Below are positions 1-13,900 of a stretch of 64,000 bases of DNA, one piece after another. Origin of the DNA: Sthenelais limicola (Eukaryota; Annelida; Polychaeta; Phyllodocida; Sigalionidae); NCBI GenBank assembly GCA_942159475.1, contig OW804096.1:130252941-130316940 (forward strand), read 5' to 3'. The translations under genes were made by a program, and so were the position numbers. A model generated the notes under the pieces. It searched no databases, had not been told where the DNA came from, and saw only the letters and a list, made by a program, of their open reading frames with translations. How positions within the stretch are numbered: the first letter of the stretch is position 1; each line of letters begins with the position of its first letter.

Positions 1-1868
1 TTTCAAGCGAGAATATATAGTTCTTCACTAGTCGAGTGAAACATTTGAACTGGCGAACGTGGGCGTGGCACTTGATGAGGAAAGCTTCCATGCGCTCCTA
101 TTGGTTGAGCGCGCGGGGAACTCCGAGTGACGTCATAGTCGGAGGTAAACATGTCCACGTGGGTCGCAGTATGGGCGTTGTGATGCCAACTATACAAACT
201 TTATTTCCGACAATTAATAAAACAATACTCGGAAATGGGTTGTTGCTCTTTGTATGTGACAGTTCTTCCGAGCTACTGATGGGTTCCCAGCTTTTGATTC
301 AAAGCTGGGAACTCGGCGGTCATTGCAACTCTTTCTAAGTCCTATACAAGAAGACATCTCAGTGGTTGGAAATGTATGTATGTATGTATCAATTTTATTT
401 CCATTTTTTATACAGTTACATTGACTAGGAAAAAGGGGAGAGGCTACAACTAAGCCCTCTCTTTACCTCCTTCTGCGAAACATTAGTCTAAAATGAGAGT
501 GCATGGGTTAATTATCGACAATCACAAGATTAAAACAGTTACGCGTTACATTTGTTGAGGCAGATATTAGTGCATGTGAATCTCTTATAGAAAGGCGCTC
601 ATAAATGTAGTCCAATGTAAACTTGCACCGAAGTTTTAATTAGTTCTTCGATTCAATAATCCATCACCCTTGCTCATTTAAGTCCTCTGCGTTTATATTT
701 TAATTTGGTGAGGCTATCTTCGATGTGGTTTAGAGTTAGTGGAATTAGTTTTTCCGTTGAAGCGTTCGTGAAGGTTGCTAGTCCGCTAAAGAGAAATAAG
801 CTTAACTTCAACCGGTTCCTCTCCTTTCCCTGTTGTCCTATAGGTAGCTGGGATGTTGGCGGCGTTTTTCGCAACGAGTGAAGAAATTTCTCCTTTACAC
901 CTGGTAAGGTATACTCGTTGGAGGAAACGACCGATATCAAACGAAAGCTTCGCAAAACCAGCAGCGAGTAGTGATTAAACAGGAGCTCAATGTAGAAATG
1001 GTTCAGACTTAACTCAAACTCGTCAGGGGAATCCCTTTACCGAGCCCGAGCGCCAATTATCATACACAGGACGCGGCGCGACGTGCCCCTTTAATCGTTT
1101 TAAACAGCTTATTTTAGATCTCAGTTGAAAAAGCCTTGTTCATATTTCTGTATGTTTTTGAACCAGGGCCTGCAAATAATTCAGTTATAGCTACTATAAT
1201 GGGCCCAAAAGTTCGTTCGTTGATGATAACAGATGGAATGGAAGGCATTTTTTTGTTTTTGAATGGCTAGTTATAAGCATATAGAACTAGAATGGGTCTA
1301 ATATATATGGCATGGAAGGCATTTGTTTAACGACGCTGGCACACCACTATTTGTGGATATAGGCCATAGGCCTTTACAATTACAGCTTCTTTGTTATAAG
1401 ACAATGAGTGTTGGGGAAAAGATTGCCAATATTATCCAACTGAGATAAAAAAAAACAACTTTACGATGTAGGTGCTTAAGATACCCTTTCACATTTTGGC
1501 AATCATTTACCGCCTCATAATCAATGGAGCCACTTGGTACTTTTTGTATCATGACAGTGGGTAGGTGATAAGTCCAGTCTCATTTAGCAGGTTCCATAAT
1601 GACTAGGACAGGGAAATGTAGTTATCAAATCATTATAAGATTAAGCATTCATGCAGGATATGAGATCATGTATCACCGTTGTAATTAATTCTATCCAAAC
1701 GTTTTTGAAGGTTAAAAAAAGAGACTGATCCTGTTCCAGGCCCAACTAAGGGCAATTAAATGAGGGGGCGTCTCCTCATCATTCTCGAATTATTGTCTCA
1801 ATAACGCATCCCCGGCAGATAACAAACTGTGCCTCTATTGTTTGATAAAAAGCTATAATGATTCCTAC
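1..1868. other. ACE-like intron 6 (left part), no exon found
   Basis: I read the minus strand for the next ACE blocks (HEXXH and the segment before it) and saw none. A GTAT microsatellite lies near 370. The remaining ORFs show no family features. Confidence 0.6.
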
Positions 1869-1966
1869 CTGGTCAATGAGGGCTTTTGTGACGTCAATTG
1901 CTGATTTATTTTTGTATGGCCTCACAATCGGCTCCAGACCATCCCATGTTTGAGCCCACATATTGC
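1869..1966 (-). CDS. ACE: ACE-like exon 6 (last exon seen)
   Basis: The exon has 98 nt, acceptor AG at 1967-1968 and donor GTAGGA at 1868, leaving in phase 0. It encodes NMWAQTWDGLEPIVRPYKNK and then SAIDVTKALIDQ. MWAQTW followed by a short V-rich segment is an ACE hallmark. In the family the HEXXH zinc motif follows some 60-80 residues later, and it is not encoded in the remaining 1.87 kb. Confidence 0.93.
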
Positions 1967-4900
1967 CTGGAACACATGTTTATATATGAATATCTTCATG
2001 CGGAAGTAATAACATTTGATTGAAATCTATACAAGAGCATTAGTCGTTTAAAAATGCGCTATCAATTCTAATCTACTTGGATGTATACGACCTTTATCGC
2101 AAGGAGAACAGTCAATAAACATGCACTACATTTTTATTTGTCGAATATAATTGCATGTTGTATATCATATATAGAACTTTATGCTAATTGTCTTGGGTGT
2201 GATCGCTGTGATTGCAGAACTGCTATTTATTTTTATAAGCTTAGTGCTTAAGTCTGGAAGTTCACCTATATAAAAGAAGACATTCTCTTTGGTGAACAAT
2301 TTGTCAAACGTCCATTTCAAATTGCTGTAAAAAGGTTTTATACACAGAGTAGGTTATCAAACGTCCATATCAAACTGCTACAAATACGGTTTTATACCCA
2401 GAGTATATATAAGTCTCGTACGGATGGCTTTGTAAATTGAGCTTGACTTTTTTTCGCTGATTTATTCCTAAATCATCTGACTCAGACTAAACCAGACTAA
2501 GAGAAGTCGACATACATTTTTTAAAAAAAAATATTGGCCTGCATCTGTCCTTTTTTTGAACGGCAGGTGGTTTATTCCTCCATAAACAGACTTGATTCCC
2601 CGATTTACATCGAAATAATCAGGCTAAATTTGTAATGTCTTCCATACGTTTGGGTAGCAAAACTACTGACTTGTAGAGATGTAAATTTGTAGAGATGTAT
2701 TTGTATTTGAGATTTTTTATTCAGACAAAACATTGTGTACAAGTACAGTATTTTCAGAATTCGCTGATTTCTAATGATTTCTTTCTATTTTACAACTTCA
2801 AAAGATTTTTAGTGACAATATGTTCACATAAATATAATAATAGTTTAAAACTAACATGAGATATGGATATATCGATAATTAAAACATAGGCACCTATGAT
2901 AGATGTATATAAAAACAAACACCTGCGCGTTGTTCAAATCATGACAGTCAGTGAAAGTTTTTCTAATTATTTTTAAACATTTATGAAGAATCCAAGGACA
3001 TGTACTCATACGAGCAGAGATATATTAACATTATACTAACATGTAAATTTTGAAATTGAAAATCTTAAAATATTTAAGTGATATCCCACTTTATGATGAA
3101 ATCCATTTATATTCGAGTTGATTTTAGATGATGGTTTGGTAGAAAATAGACCAAAAATAGATTTTTTCTTGGTCAACCCATGATAGTAGCTTTAATATGC
3201 CGGCCAAATTTTTTTCTTCAATTAATCAAGCACTTACCAAGCAGATGCGCAGGGATGTGCCTTGATTTCGGAAAGTCCTTTCCTGCGTATGTTTCCATGA
3301 GCTTCCTACGAACGTATGCATGGAGTTGCTGGTAAAGGGGCTTAACCTCTTCCCATAAACTGGCAACCAAAGACTCAAAGTTATCAGTCTCATACCAAGA
3401 CCTCCAGAAGTCCCCCTGGTCTTTGAATCCTGGAGTCAGAAGAACATGATGTATTCGCAATTAACAATAGTTAAACAGACATTCCAAGGGTACCTATAGG
3501 TTCTTAGACGGTCGTTTTTGTTACATTACTCCTCTAGGAATCTATGTAGAGCGTTCGACCAAATTAGGTCCATAAACATTGTGTTAATACAGTACATCAC
3601 TCCAATTAAATCCTGATATCCTTCTTAATCTGTAAGAGAGACGTGTGTAAAATATATGACAAAGAAGCTTAAACATGGGGAACCGATTGGTATAACTGAC
3701 CCTTCCGATGAATGATTTTCTTTGGTCAAGTTAATATAGTTAATATGTTTTTAGGATACTGCAATTTCATTCCCAGAAAATTCGTGAAATTTGGAATTAT
3801 GTGTGTACATGTACGCGTGATTTTCGGACTTTTCTCGCAAGATCATTCCATCTGTAACATATTATTATAGAATATGATATAAATGTCCTTCTCGTATACA
3901 TGGCAATGCAATTCAACAAGCCTGGAAAAAGTCCATCCTTCAGCGAAATTATGTCTGAATATTCATGCTCATTTCTATCAAACATACTTGTGATGTGTCA
4001 CAGGAAAGCACTAAGCATCCCGAAAATGAGAACATTCCATCAAAGAAATCTTGTGAATAAATCACGTTGAAAATAATATCATTTTTGTGACTTCCGACTC
4101 ATTTTCCTGTGACACATCACATTTAATATATCTTTTTTTTTCAGTTCAAATTTCATTAAATATTGCTGCATATCATTCAACTATTATCCACTGGACAATG
4201 TTAAATATGGTTGTTTAGGTGGCTTTCCCCCATGGTGGTCTTTTGACAGGCGGTTTTTATCTAAGCAACTTTCCACCGGCAGGGTGGCTATACACATGGC
4301 GGCTGAACGCCTATATAGATATGTCTCTTAAAGGGAGTTTAGTTTCATTAACCATTTTATTCTTTTAATCTTTGAGAATTACCAGGTTTTCTTTGTGCTT
4401 CTGTTTAACAGAAATCTGCAATATTTTGTGATTCAGAAATAATAGTGCGTGGCATTACCAAGCAATTAAGGGCCTTGAGCCCTTAAAGGAAAACAACAAA
4501 CTGAGATATATCCTATTTTCAGACGTCGAGCAAAACTACAATAATATGTTCAGTATATTGTAATGAATAATCCATTAATTTCCGTGGCTGTGTGGAGGGA
4601 TTTAATAGGGAAGATTCTCTCTGTTTTGGGCCCAGCATAAGCTGACATATTCCCAAAGTTCTGTGCTGGGATGACAAGACCTGGGGCAGGGTAACTTCCG
4701 TTTCAGTGCGTATGTGCGGAGGTGAATGAGTGGGGATATGGCTGGGGATACCTGGGACTGAGAGTAGCAACAGTTGCGCCAATTATATTAATATATATGT
4801 ACCATTTATATTACACAAAAATGGACACATTCATTAGATTTCTGGCTGATGCTGATTGTTCAGAAAACTGATTGGATAATGGCAAATACTATAAAACAAA

Positions 4901-7900
4901 ACAGCTTATCAGAGAAACATGTTATTAACATTAACATGCCCCATTTCCATATTATGGCATTTATTAGAGTGTTTATGGTACTTCAAGGACCACTCTTGGC
5001 TGGTAGTCTATACATCGACCAAGGCCCGCATAGGGTATATTACAGTCTGTTTTGAGACCGCCTTGAACTTACGGAAGGCTTGTTGATTGGATGTGGCCTT
5101 CCAGCACCGCCGCCGCTTCCTATTGGCTAACTATTTTTGGTAGGCGGGCATATTATTTTGAACTAGCAAAGTACCCGTCCTCTGGACGGTCACCCTCTCT
5201 CCCCACACTTCCCCCTCTCCCTCTTTTCCCTCCCACTCTTCTCATACCTGTTTTATACCTGTTGTTTTTCTCTCCCAACTCCATCTCCGATTTCCCCCCT
5301 CTCCCTCCCCTCTTTCTCATGCTCCCCCTCCCCGCTTTCTCTCCCTCCTTTTCCCCCCCTCTCTTCTTTCCTTCCCCCTCCCCCTCTCCTATTCCTACAC
5401 CCTCTTCTTCATTCTCCCACTCCTCTGCATGTAGGACGGTTATCCTCTCTTCCCACACTTCCCCCTCTCCCTCTTTTCCCTCCCCCACTTCTCTGTCTTT
5501 CATGCCTGTTTTTCTCTCCCAACCCCATCTCTGATTTCCCCCCCTCTCCCTCCCCTCTTCCTCATGCTCCCCCTCCCCGCTTTCTCTCCCTCCCCTCTCT
5601 CCCTTCCCCTACATCCTCTCCCTCCTCTTCTTTCCCTCCCCCTCCCCCTCTCCTATTCCTAAGCCCTATTCTTCACTCTCCCACTCCTCTGCATGTAGTT
5701 AGGTTCCCCTGGATGTAGCTTATGGCTAATGACGTAGTATCTCACAGGGGCTTTCCCAGGCTTTCCCAGGCTTTCCCAGGCTTTCCCAGGCTAATAGAGT
5801 GTGGATATCCCGATTTAAAAAAGGCTACAAAATCACATTTCTACCCCAGATACCTTCACAAACCACATATGACGTCCTCCAGAGAGGGTGGACAGAACTC
5901 TAAAGAAGAGTAAAATGGTTTGTAAAACAACAAATTCCGAGAACATATGTGAGACAAAGAAACTCCTCTTTTCTACCTAAGAAACCTCTCTTTTCTACCT
6001 CTTTTCGTAGAAATCGCTCTACCCATATATTATATGGATGACGGATTGACCGACAGGTCTAATAGTGGAAAGACCACTATTTTTTTGTCCCAGGCTGTGA
6101 TAGACCTACCCAGTCCCATGTAGGTCTATACATAGACTAGTGAACCAGTAGATCGTGACCAGTAGTAGGAAGTATACATGCCCGCATTGGAAGCAAATTA
6201 CAGCAATCAAAGTATTTAATTGATTGTGTCAATGCCATTGCACAGAGAAGTCTGTTATAACAAGAGTTTGATACTAGCATCTTATAACCTGCAATTGTTT
6301 TAGGTCTGTGTTTTCCTTTAAGTGAGCCATATGACCACTTGGCTAGAACCAGTTGGCAGGCCTTGGAACGATCACAGAAGAACACACCCTTTGTACGAAA
6401 TATACCTTAAATAGATTATTCATTCACTCGTAAAAACATAATTATTTATGCGTATTCTGTTCCAAACTTGAACCACAAGTGGTTAATGTAAACCAATATA
6501 ATATGTATACCATGCATACCATATCTTACCCGTGCAATGATCTTACCCATGCAGTGATCTTTTGAAATAAGTTCGAATGTTCATGCCTTGTATTAACCCC
6601 TATCACAATCTTTATATGAAAAGAAGTGAACTCAATCTTTTATGAAAAACATCTCAGGATCTTTTACTTTGTGCACACTTTAACTTGTGACCCCATGGCG
6701 TCTCCCAAGAAGTAATTGAGAGCCAGCTTTCCTTGGCAAAACCTTCCAAGTCTGCATTCTTAGTTTTCCTTCACAGTACTCTCTTTAGGGAAACGACCGA
6801 ACGGTTAATTGGAAACGAATATATATGCATACATGTATGAACTTATATTTGATATTTGTTTTTTCTATTGACATAATAATCAGGCATAAACCCAATACTC
6901 TTCTGACTGTAATATTTAAATTCTCAAGAATTTGCCCTCATCTCTGTGTGCTTTGAATAATGATGAGGCAAAGAGTATCTTTAGCTTCATGGCTTCATTC
7001 TAAAGATTTTGAAATGGTATAAAAGGTAAGAATTATGTATGCTGAAGTACATGGCAAGTGTCAAGTGACCTTTTTATTATTACAAATTAACTTAAAGAAT
7101 TTCAATATATAGTTTGTTCAATCACTGCGATCTTAGTCGATGGGGGACCAGTAGTTCTTGGCAACGCACAAAAGAACCATTGTATGGTTTTGCGTTTTTT
7201 TCTTCAAATGACTGTTAAACTAAGTGGCCAATACAAATACGCGTACGGCATTTAAAAAAAATCAACCTGATCTAAACACTCTCTAATTAGTATCCGGAGA
7301 AATTGCCTTGATGAAACGCAAACAAAACACACTTTGAACTATTATATATATGTGAACTCATGCAAATATGACGGTTACCTTCGATACCTGCTGCCTCGTT
7401 TTGAAGTCCGACGTACTCTTCATATTGTTGTTTCATCTTTTTGCCTGTGGCGTCGCGCCAACCCTTCCATGCCCAAGATAGCTCATCATAATCCCGAGAA
7501 CTGGTCATAATCCTTGTGAGATCTGCGTTTGCATAAATATTTAGATAAATTTGACCTTGCAAGGTAGAAGTGAAGTTACACATAATATGCTAAAATAGGT
7601 GAGTTCCCTTACACATTGATCTTAGCTAGGATATAGCTAGGGAAATATACTGGGAAAGTATTGCTCCGCCGAAAGTATACAATGTATAAGCAACGAGATA
7701 ACATAATCTCGTTGGTATAAGTTATGCAAAAGGTTGTTATAATAGTACGGGCCTTAGACTAATATCATAAACGCATATATGCAGAATATAGTCGTTCTCA
7801 TTAAAGTATTTTGATATACAGAGAGAGAATGGGACGAGCCGGCAATAATCGAAAATTTATAGGACGAGATTCGTCCACATAAGCACGATGCCGTAGGCAG

Positions 7901-10900
7901 AGTGCTTATGTGGACGAATCAAGTCCTATAAATTTTCGATTATTGCCAGCGAGTTCCATTCTATATTTATTATATGTGTATACAAATTTGATGATATATC
8001 ATCAGATATCGCTGAGAAATATCTAAAAAAGGCACAAAGAACCCCACTGTCCCGCTGAGAGTCCCGTTAGTACAGCGGTGCCTAGCTGTCAGTCTGTCTG
8101 TGTGTCTTATGCAGTACATTTACTTACTGACATTGTTGAATTAAAACGTTCATATCATGGCCATTTCTTGAGCTACATTAACAAACCTTATATCATTCGA
8201 TAGAGAATTTAATTGTCTATTTAATGATATGCTTTTCATTATGTATTTATATGATCATAGTACCTAAATCACGGGTGGATTACCGATCGCGGGGGTTCGC
8301 ACAGCTTTCATTTTGTTTACATGCTTCGCAGAGACAGAGCTATTTTTAGACAACTACATTTTTATAGGACGCGTCCTATATGAATATTTTTATAGCACCC
8401 CACTTATGGCACCTCTCATATAGCATGCGCATATAATAACGACAGTTATTAATACAACGGAGCAACAGATCCCGCCAAACTTGAGAAAATAATGATAATA
8501 GTTTTGGCATTCCTCATATTCTAGGTAGATTTTATGTCAGGGCGCCTGCAGAATTTAGTTAACTGTGAAGAATAGCAGCGTAATATAATAATATCAGAAA
8601 AGTGGCTGGCGTATTACCAAGTTTATTGGCGTCCAGAATTTAGCCCGCTAGAGGATATTATTTTATTTTCTGTTTTTGTTCTTATAGTTGTCGTTTTTCT
8701 CACTTTTAATGACTGCCCACCATCCCGCCCTGCTTCCTCCACTCTCTCTTCCTTGTTAGTGTTTGTGTGTAATACCTGCTCCACACAGTACCGCCGTCGC
8801 CGCTACTGTGAGAGCAGGGAGGGAAGCATGAGCATGGTGGTAGTGGCCAGTGGTGCCGTGTGCAAAAGTTTGAATGGAATAGCCATAGGACCAAAAGAAG
8901 TGCTGATCCTGATGTTAGTGTACTATAAACATCTGTATTCCTCCAATCGAAAATGTAGCCTATGAATACAGCTTTTGATTAAGACTAAATAGGCTGCTGT
9001 ACATAGTGTTAAAGTTGCTTGACTGGACGATCCATTTGACCTGGACAGTACTGGGAAGTACCGAGATATCCTGCGACAGGTTTGATTTTTAGTTCAGTGG
9101 CAGTCCGCCTCTTCTCAGAGGGCGGGATTAGTCGCTAGTGGTCAAGGCCCTCATATATCATTTTAAGTACTTCCTAAAAACAACGTTCTAAAAACGTTTG
9201 AGACAATTTAACATTTACTTTGCTTTACAAAGGGGTGAGTAGTGGGGGCGTTTAGGCAATGTTTTGGGCAGTTCAATTAATGTCAACTCATTCTAGAGAG
9301 GAACGGTCGGTTTTATAACATTTAATACATGGAAAGCATGACTACATATCAAGGAAATATGTTCATATACCTCCTGGCTATAGCATTGATTGCTAGATAT
9401 TCTTACCTGGCTCTAAGGGATAGCAGTTCCCAGAAGTATCTTTTGGCCTGTTGCACACTTTGCCAGTGCTATAAATCTTTTGGAGATTGCTGCGTAATTC
9501 ACTAACCTAGAAGTCAATTGAAGCGTGCCAAAGTGAGTCATTATCTTTATCCTGGATAAGTGATAGAGGTTCAGATGCACTTGTAATTTCTACGGCTGAC
9601 CGATATTTATCATACGTAATTGATACATAACATGTAAAAGACAATCACCATGCAGTTCATGATTTCATTGATTTACTCTTTAGATGGTTAACCAGACGAC
9701 GAACAACCTGTAACTGAAATAACATCATCAATAAAAGAATCTATGAATTGAATTGAATGGTTAGCAGAACTATGATCTAGGCTTGGGAGATCAAACTGCA
9801 CACTATGAAAAGGTTCTAAAAAGATTAATTTTGAATGGGGGAAACATTGGGTCAATACCAATATGATTTGAATGTGCTGGTAGAGTATAGGAGATACTGA
9901 ATCTCACGTTGCTATTTTAAAGCGGCCGACGGTGACATCCTCCTGCATCGTTTTGTGTTGTGTGAGTATGAAGTTTGAATGCGTGGGTGGAACAAGGAAA
10001 GTCTACTAAGGATACAGATTGTACTTATAAAAGAAATGTTAAAGGCTCCAGCTTAATTTTTGATATAACATTATACGTTATCTGTAAATTTCTGAGCTCT
10101 GGCCCAATAGGTATTCAATGACAGAAAGACATTTAAAGTTTTATCTTTATCATGTTCCACGCCTATTAATAATGAGTGATAACCTCTGCACGACTCAGAT
10201 ATACCAGAAATAAGATAACGGAAATAAAAACATTACCAGTAAGCATAGTTCCCCAAAATATGTATTGGATATTATTCTATTAATATGAGTCATTGATATT
10301 ATAAGAGAATAGTTATAAGTCAAGAGGAGCTATGTACATACTCATAACATAGTTCATTGAGTTACTCACCCTTCGGACCTTGTCTCCTGGGAGCTTAGCT
10401 GTGTTAGCAATTGCAAGTTTTTGGAACTGTCGCTTGACATCTTCATCCTTAAAGTTTTGCCAGTCAAATAAGCTCGTGTTTCGGCTAGCCTCCTGATCGA
10501 ACATTGACCTTATCACACTGGCGTTGTTCTAAAGAAATGAAACAATGACATTCAAATTATTTCCTTGAATAATTATTTATAAGGGTCCTTCCCAAATTCC
10601 CCAATAAAGGTACCATACATAAAGTCCACTGGGGTTTTAGGTATTTAATATATATGCTCTTTCCAGAGCAGTCTCTTTTATCAATCATACACTTAATTAG
10701 ACTATATTAAATATGTGATGTGTCACAGGAAAATGAGGAAAAGTCGCAAAATTGATATTTTTCAAAGTGATTTATTTACAAGATCTCTTTGGTAGAATGT
10801 TCTGATTTCTGGGATGCCTAGTACTGTTCGTAGCATGAATACATGTATACATGTACCACATTCTAAGACTGTCTGTTGAATATATCTCTGTATATATCCG

Positions 10901-13900
10901 AGGCTATCCTAAGTAGTACATTTAATATTACTTTACTATAGTGAGTAGTACATTTAATATTACTTTACTATAGTGAGTGGCATCAAGAAATATGGCTACG
11001 TAACTATTTGTCCACGCACAAACAAATATAGAAGTACTTATATTATCTGAAATAATGTTTACTATCATTGGAGTCCGCTTAAATTGATCTCATCGTTTCA
11101 AATAATTATGATATTATATCAAAATCCAATTCTTGCGATTTGTGACTCATCTCCTCTGACACATAACATATGTACATGCGGTATATGTTCTCATATTTAT
11201 TATCATCATTACACACCTCAGCGTCCGGAGAAATTATGCCCTTAGTTTGGATGAGTTTCTTTAATGTGTTATGCTTCATGAACCGAACAATTCATACATT
11301 TTGACCGCATTTTACAAACTTGTTTGTCGGGTGAAAGTAATCAGGGTAATGATGCTAACATTTTACTTTTACATATTTGTGTATAAACGAATTAAACAAA
11401 TATGATTATATCCAGTTCCCCCGTTAGCATAATAATATAACATAATCATTACTGATAACCGCCAACTCCCTACATGTACCCCTGCCTCCCACCTTAGAGG
11501 ACGCCTCTGTGTATCTTATACCCTAATTACCCTAGGTCTCACACCTTAATTACCCACGTGAACATGTATATATATGTACCTTCCCACCCACCCCCACTCC
11601 CCCATGACACCTAAGTTAAGTACACATCAATGCTATGGCACACCCCCTTATTAACCCCCTCCCACCCCCACCCTCCCATACAGATACTCAGATTTATATA
11701 CCCCAAATTGTATCCTAAAAGGACGAGTATAAAACCCTCTATAACACTACTGTGAGGGTGGTATGGAATAGAAAGGTGTTGAAGCCACGACCCGTAGGAG
11801 AAGAGGAGGAAGTGGGGTTACCTAGCGTGGATGGAGAGAAAGGGCGCGAAGGTGGGTATGGGGATATTGTAATGTAAGTGTCCGTTTCTATATCATTCTG
11901 GCAACGTCTGAACTTGTGTACTGAAGCAGTTCCCATGGCTAATTCGTTCCCTTTGAGTGTCAGTCTTTACATCTTTGACCGCATTTTACAAACTTGTTCT
12001 GGTGAAAGTAATTAGGGTAATGATGTTAACATTTACTTTTACATATTTGTGTATAAACAAATAAAACAAATACAATTATATCCAGTACCTAGCTTTTAGT
12101 AAAGACTCCCCCCCCCCCATATTTCCATTGGAACACCCCCCATTTATTCTTTTCTCCTCCACATGGCACCTCTCAGTAAGAAGTTTACTTACTATAAGGT
12201 TGAATTGGAAGAGACCACAACATTAAAAGACTAAGATCAATGTACTCATTGAAATTAAATTGGGTCTAGGTATATATCTTAACCATTTTCATATCAAAGA
12301 GATATATATCCGGGAAACACTAATTGTTTTCGGTCTGACCAAGTTAACGTTATAATATGCGTGTGTTCGGTCATGTTCATACCCATACCCATACCCATAT
12401 TCATTTAGTAAAATAAAATGTTATTATCTCTTTCGTCTACCATTCATGCATGATGCATGTACCCCAATTGGTGAACATGTAGATTGACAGAATGAGGGAG
12501 AGCATCCATATGAAGAACTGACTCATGTCAAAAGCGGTTAACTGTTCTAAGGATATGAATCTAGCCAATTTTCCTCAACAACCGAAACAGAAAAAATGTT
12601 GAACAGTGCCTGAGAAAGTTCAATACAAGGGCGCCGTCTTATGAAGATTGATTATGTCCCCCCTGGCAGTAGCTTCTGCTTAAGCTCCGGGGCTTAAGAT
12701 ATCTGTTTGAACTATGAAACGCTCTTCAAGTTCTTTGTTGGTTTAAGGACTGACAACCACAGCGCATCAATATTTATTTCAAATCTAACTTTGCACAATT
12801 CATTGTAATGGAAATAAAGGACAATCGGAAATATGCAACTTTTCCCATCGAACATCATAGATAGTCCTTAAGGCGTGATAATCTATATATATCTAAATAT
12901 CAGAAGAAATAAGAATGATTACGAGGATGAACCATAATAATAGATCAGTTTAAAATGATAATTTAGTTCTAACATATTGGTTTATTGATTCCCATTGTGA
13001 CAGTTAAACAGGAGACAATCAAAGAGTTTATTTTTCCTATGCGCATGTATACACGCTTTACCTCTGGGTTGTGGGCTATCCTTTTAGAAGGATTTCTCAT
13101 ACAAGAGCTGCTGGCAATCGAACCCAGCTGCCAGGAGCAACAGAAAGCTCACACCGATTTTCCATCACTGCACTCGTATTTCTTCACGAACACGGTCCGA
13201 TAATGAAGCAAGAAAAAGAAATTCTTGCTATCAAAAGGTTTCCTCCCTCGATGACTCCCTGGATGCAACCATTATCAGAAGCTACAATCTCTAATGTCGC
13301 GTTATTTATCAGACGAGAGCTAGAGAAGAAGACATGTTTGTGTCTAAAAAGGTCTATTTATATACTCCCTCTGTCTTAGAGATCGGGAAACGTACCCAAC
13401 AACAACATTAGTCTGGCATCTTCATAGTCAAGAGCCAAACTGCGACAAATTATAATGTTTATACCAATTAACAGTGGTATATATGTAAATGTGGCTGAAC
13501 ACATGAGTGAACTCCAAAAGGGCCTAGTCCACTAAGCCGATTCTCATGCGATTCTCACAGAATTTACTGCAGAAGAGTCGTCTGCGGCGCAAAAACGCAT
13601 GAGAATCGGCTTAGTGGACTATCTAGGCCCTTTATGCTATAAGAGTTGACAGTTAGCAATTTCATGGAATTTAGTGATTGTTTTTACAAAGGTCCCCTTG
13701 AAAGGACCGAACTTGTCAACGGAACTAATAACTGTGATAACTGATATGGATAGTATTTAAAGACAGATTATAAGGAAATAGAGGCCTAAATAGGTTTTTC
13801 TCTCTAGGCCAACGGTCTACTAGTCAACGACCTTCTAAAATACATGTATACAAGAAGTTGCAAAGGTAGGAAAAAAATCGCTCGTACCGCTGATCTTCCC

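Larger units (their letters stand above)
3430..7378. other. ACE-like intron 4
   Basis: Holds the MITE at 3989-4121, the pyrimidine tract at 5184-5698 and the CTTTCCCAGG array. The tract is preceded by a small palindrome (CCGTCC TCT GGACGG), possibly the end of an older repeat. No exon seen. Confidence 0.8.

Noticed and set aside
674..955. 93-codon minus-strand ORF as the next ACE exon
   Set aside because: It contains none of the conserved blocks expected after NMWAQTW and has no matching acceptor/phase.
5091..5534. Pro/Ser/Leu-rich ORF of 147 codons and its Glu/Gly-rich opposite
   Set aside because: Both are translations of the pyrimidine tract; low complexity, no gene structure.
9740..9760. 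GAATTGAATTGAA, and CAAATCAAATCAAA near 59140, as LINE 3' tails
   Set aside because: Only a few repeat units and no recognisable upstream element sequence.
11300..12086. Direct repeats as LTRs of a small retrotransposon
   Set aside because: No TG...CA ends, primer-binding site, polypurine tract or target duplication seen; an old tandem duplication is simpler.
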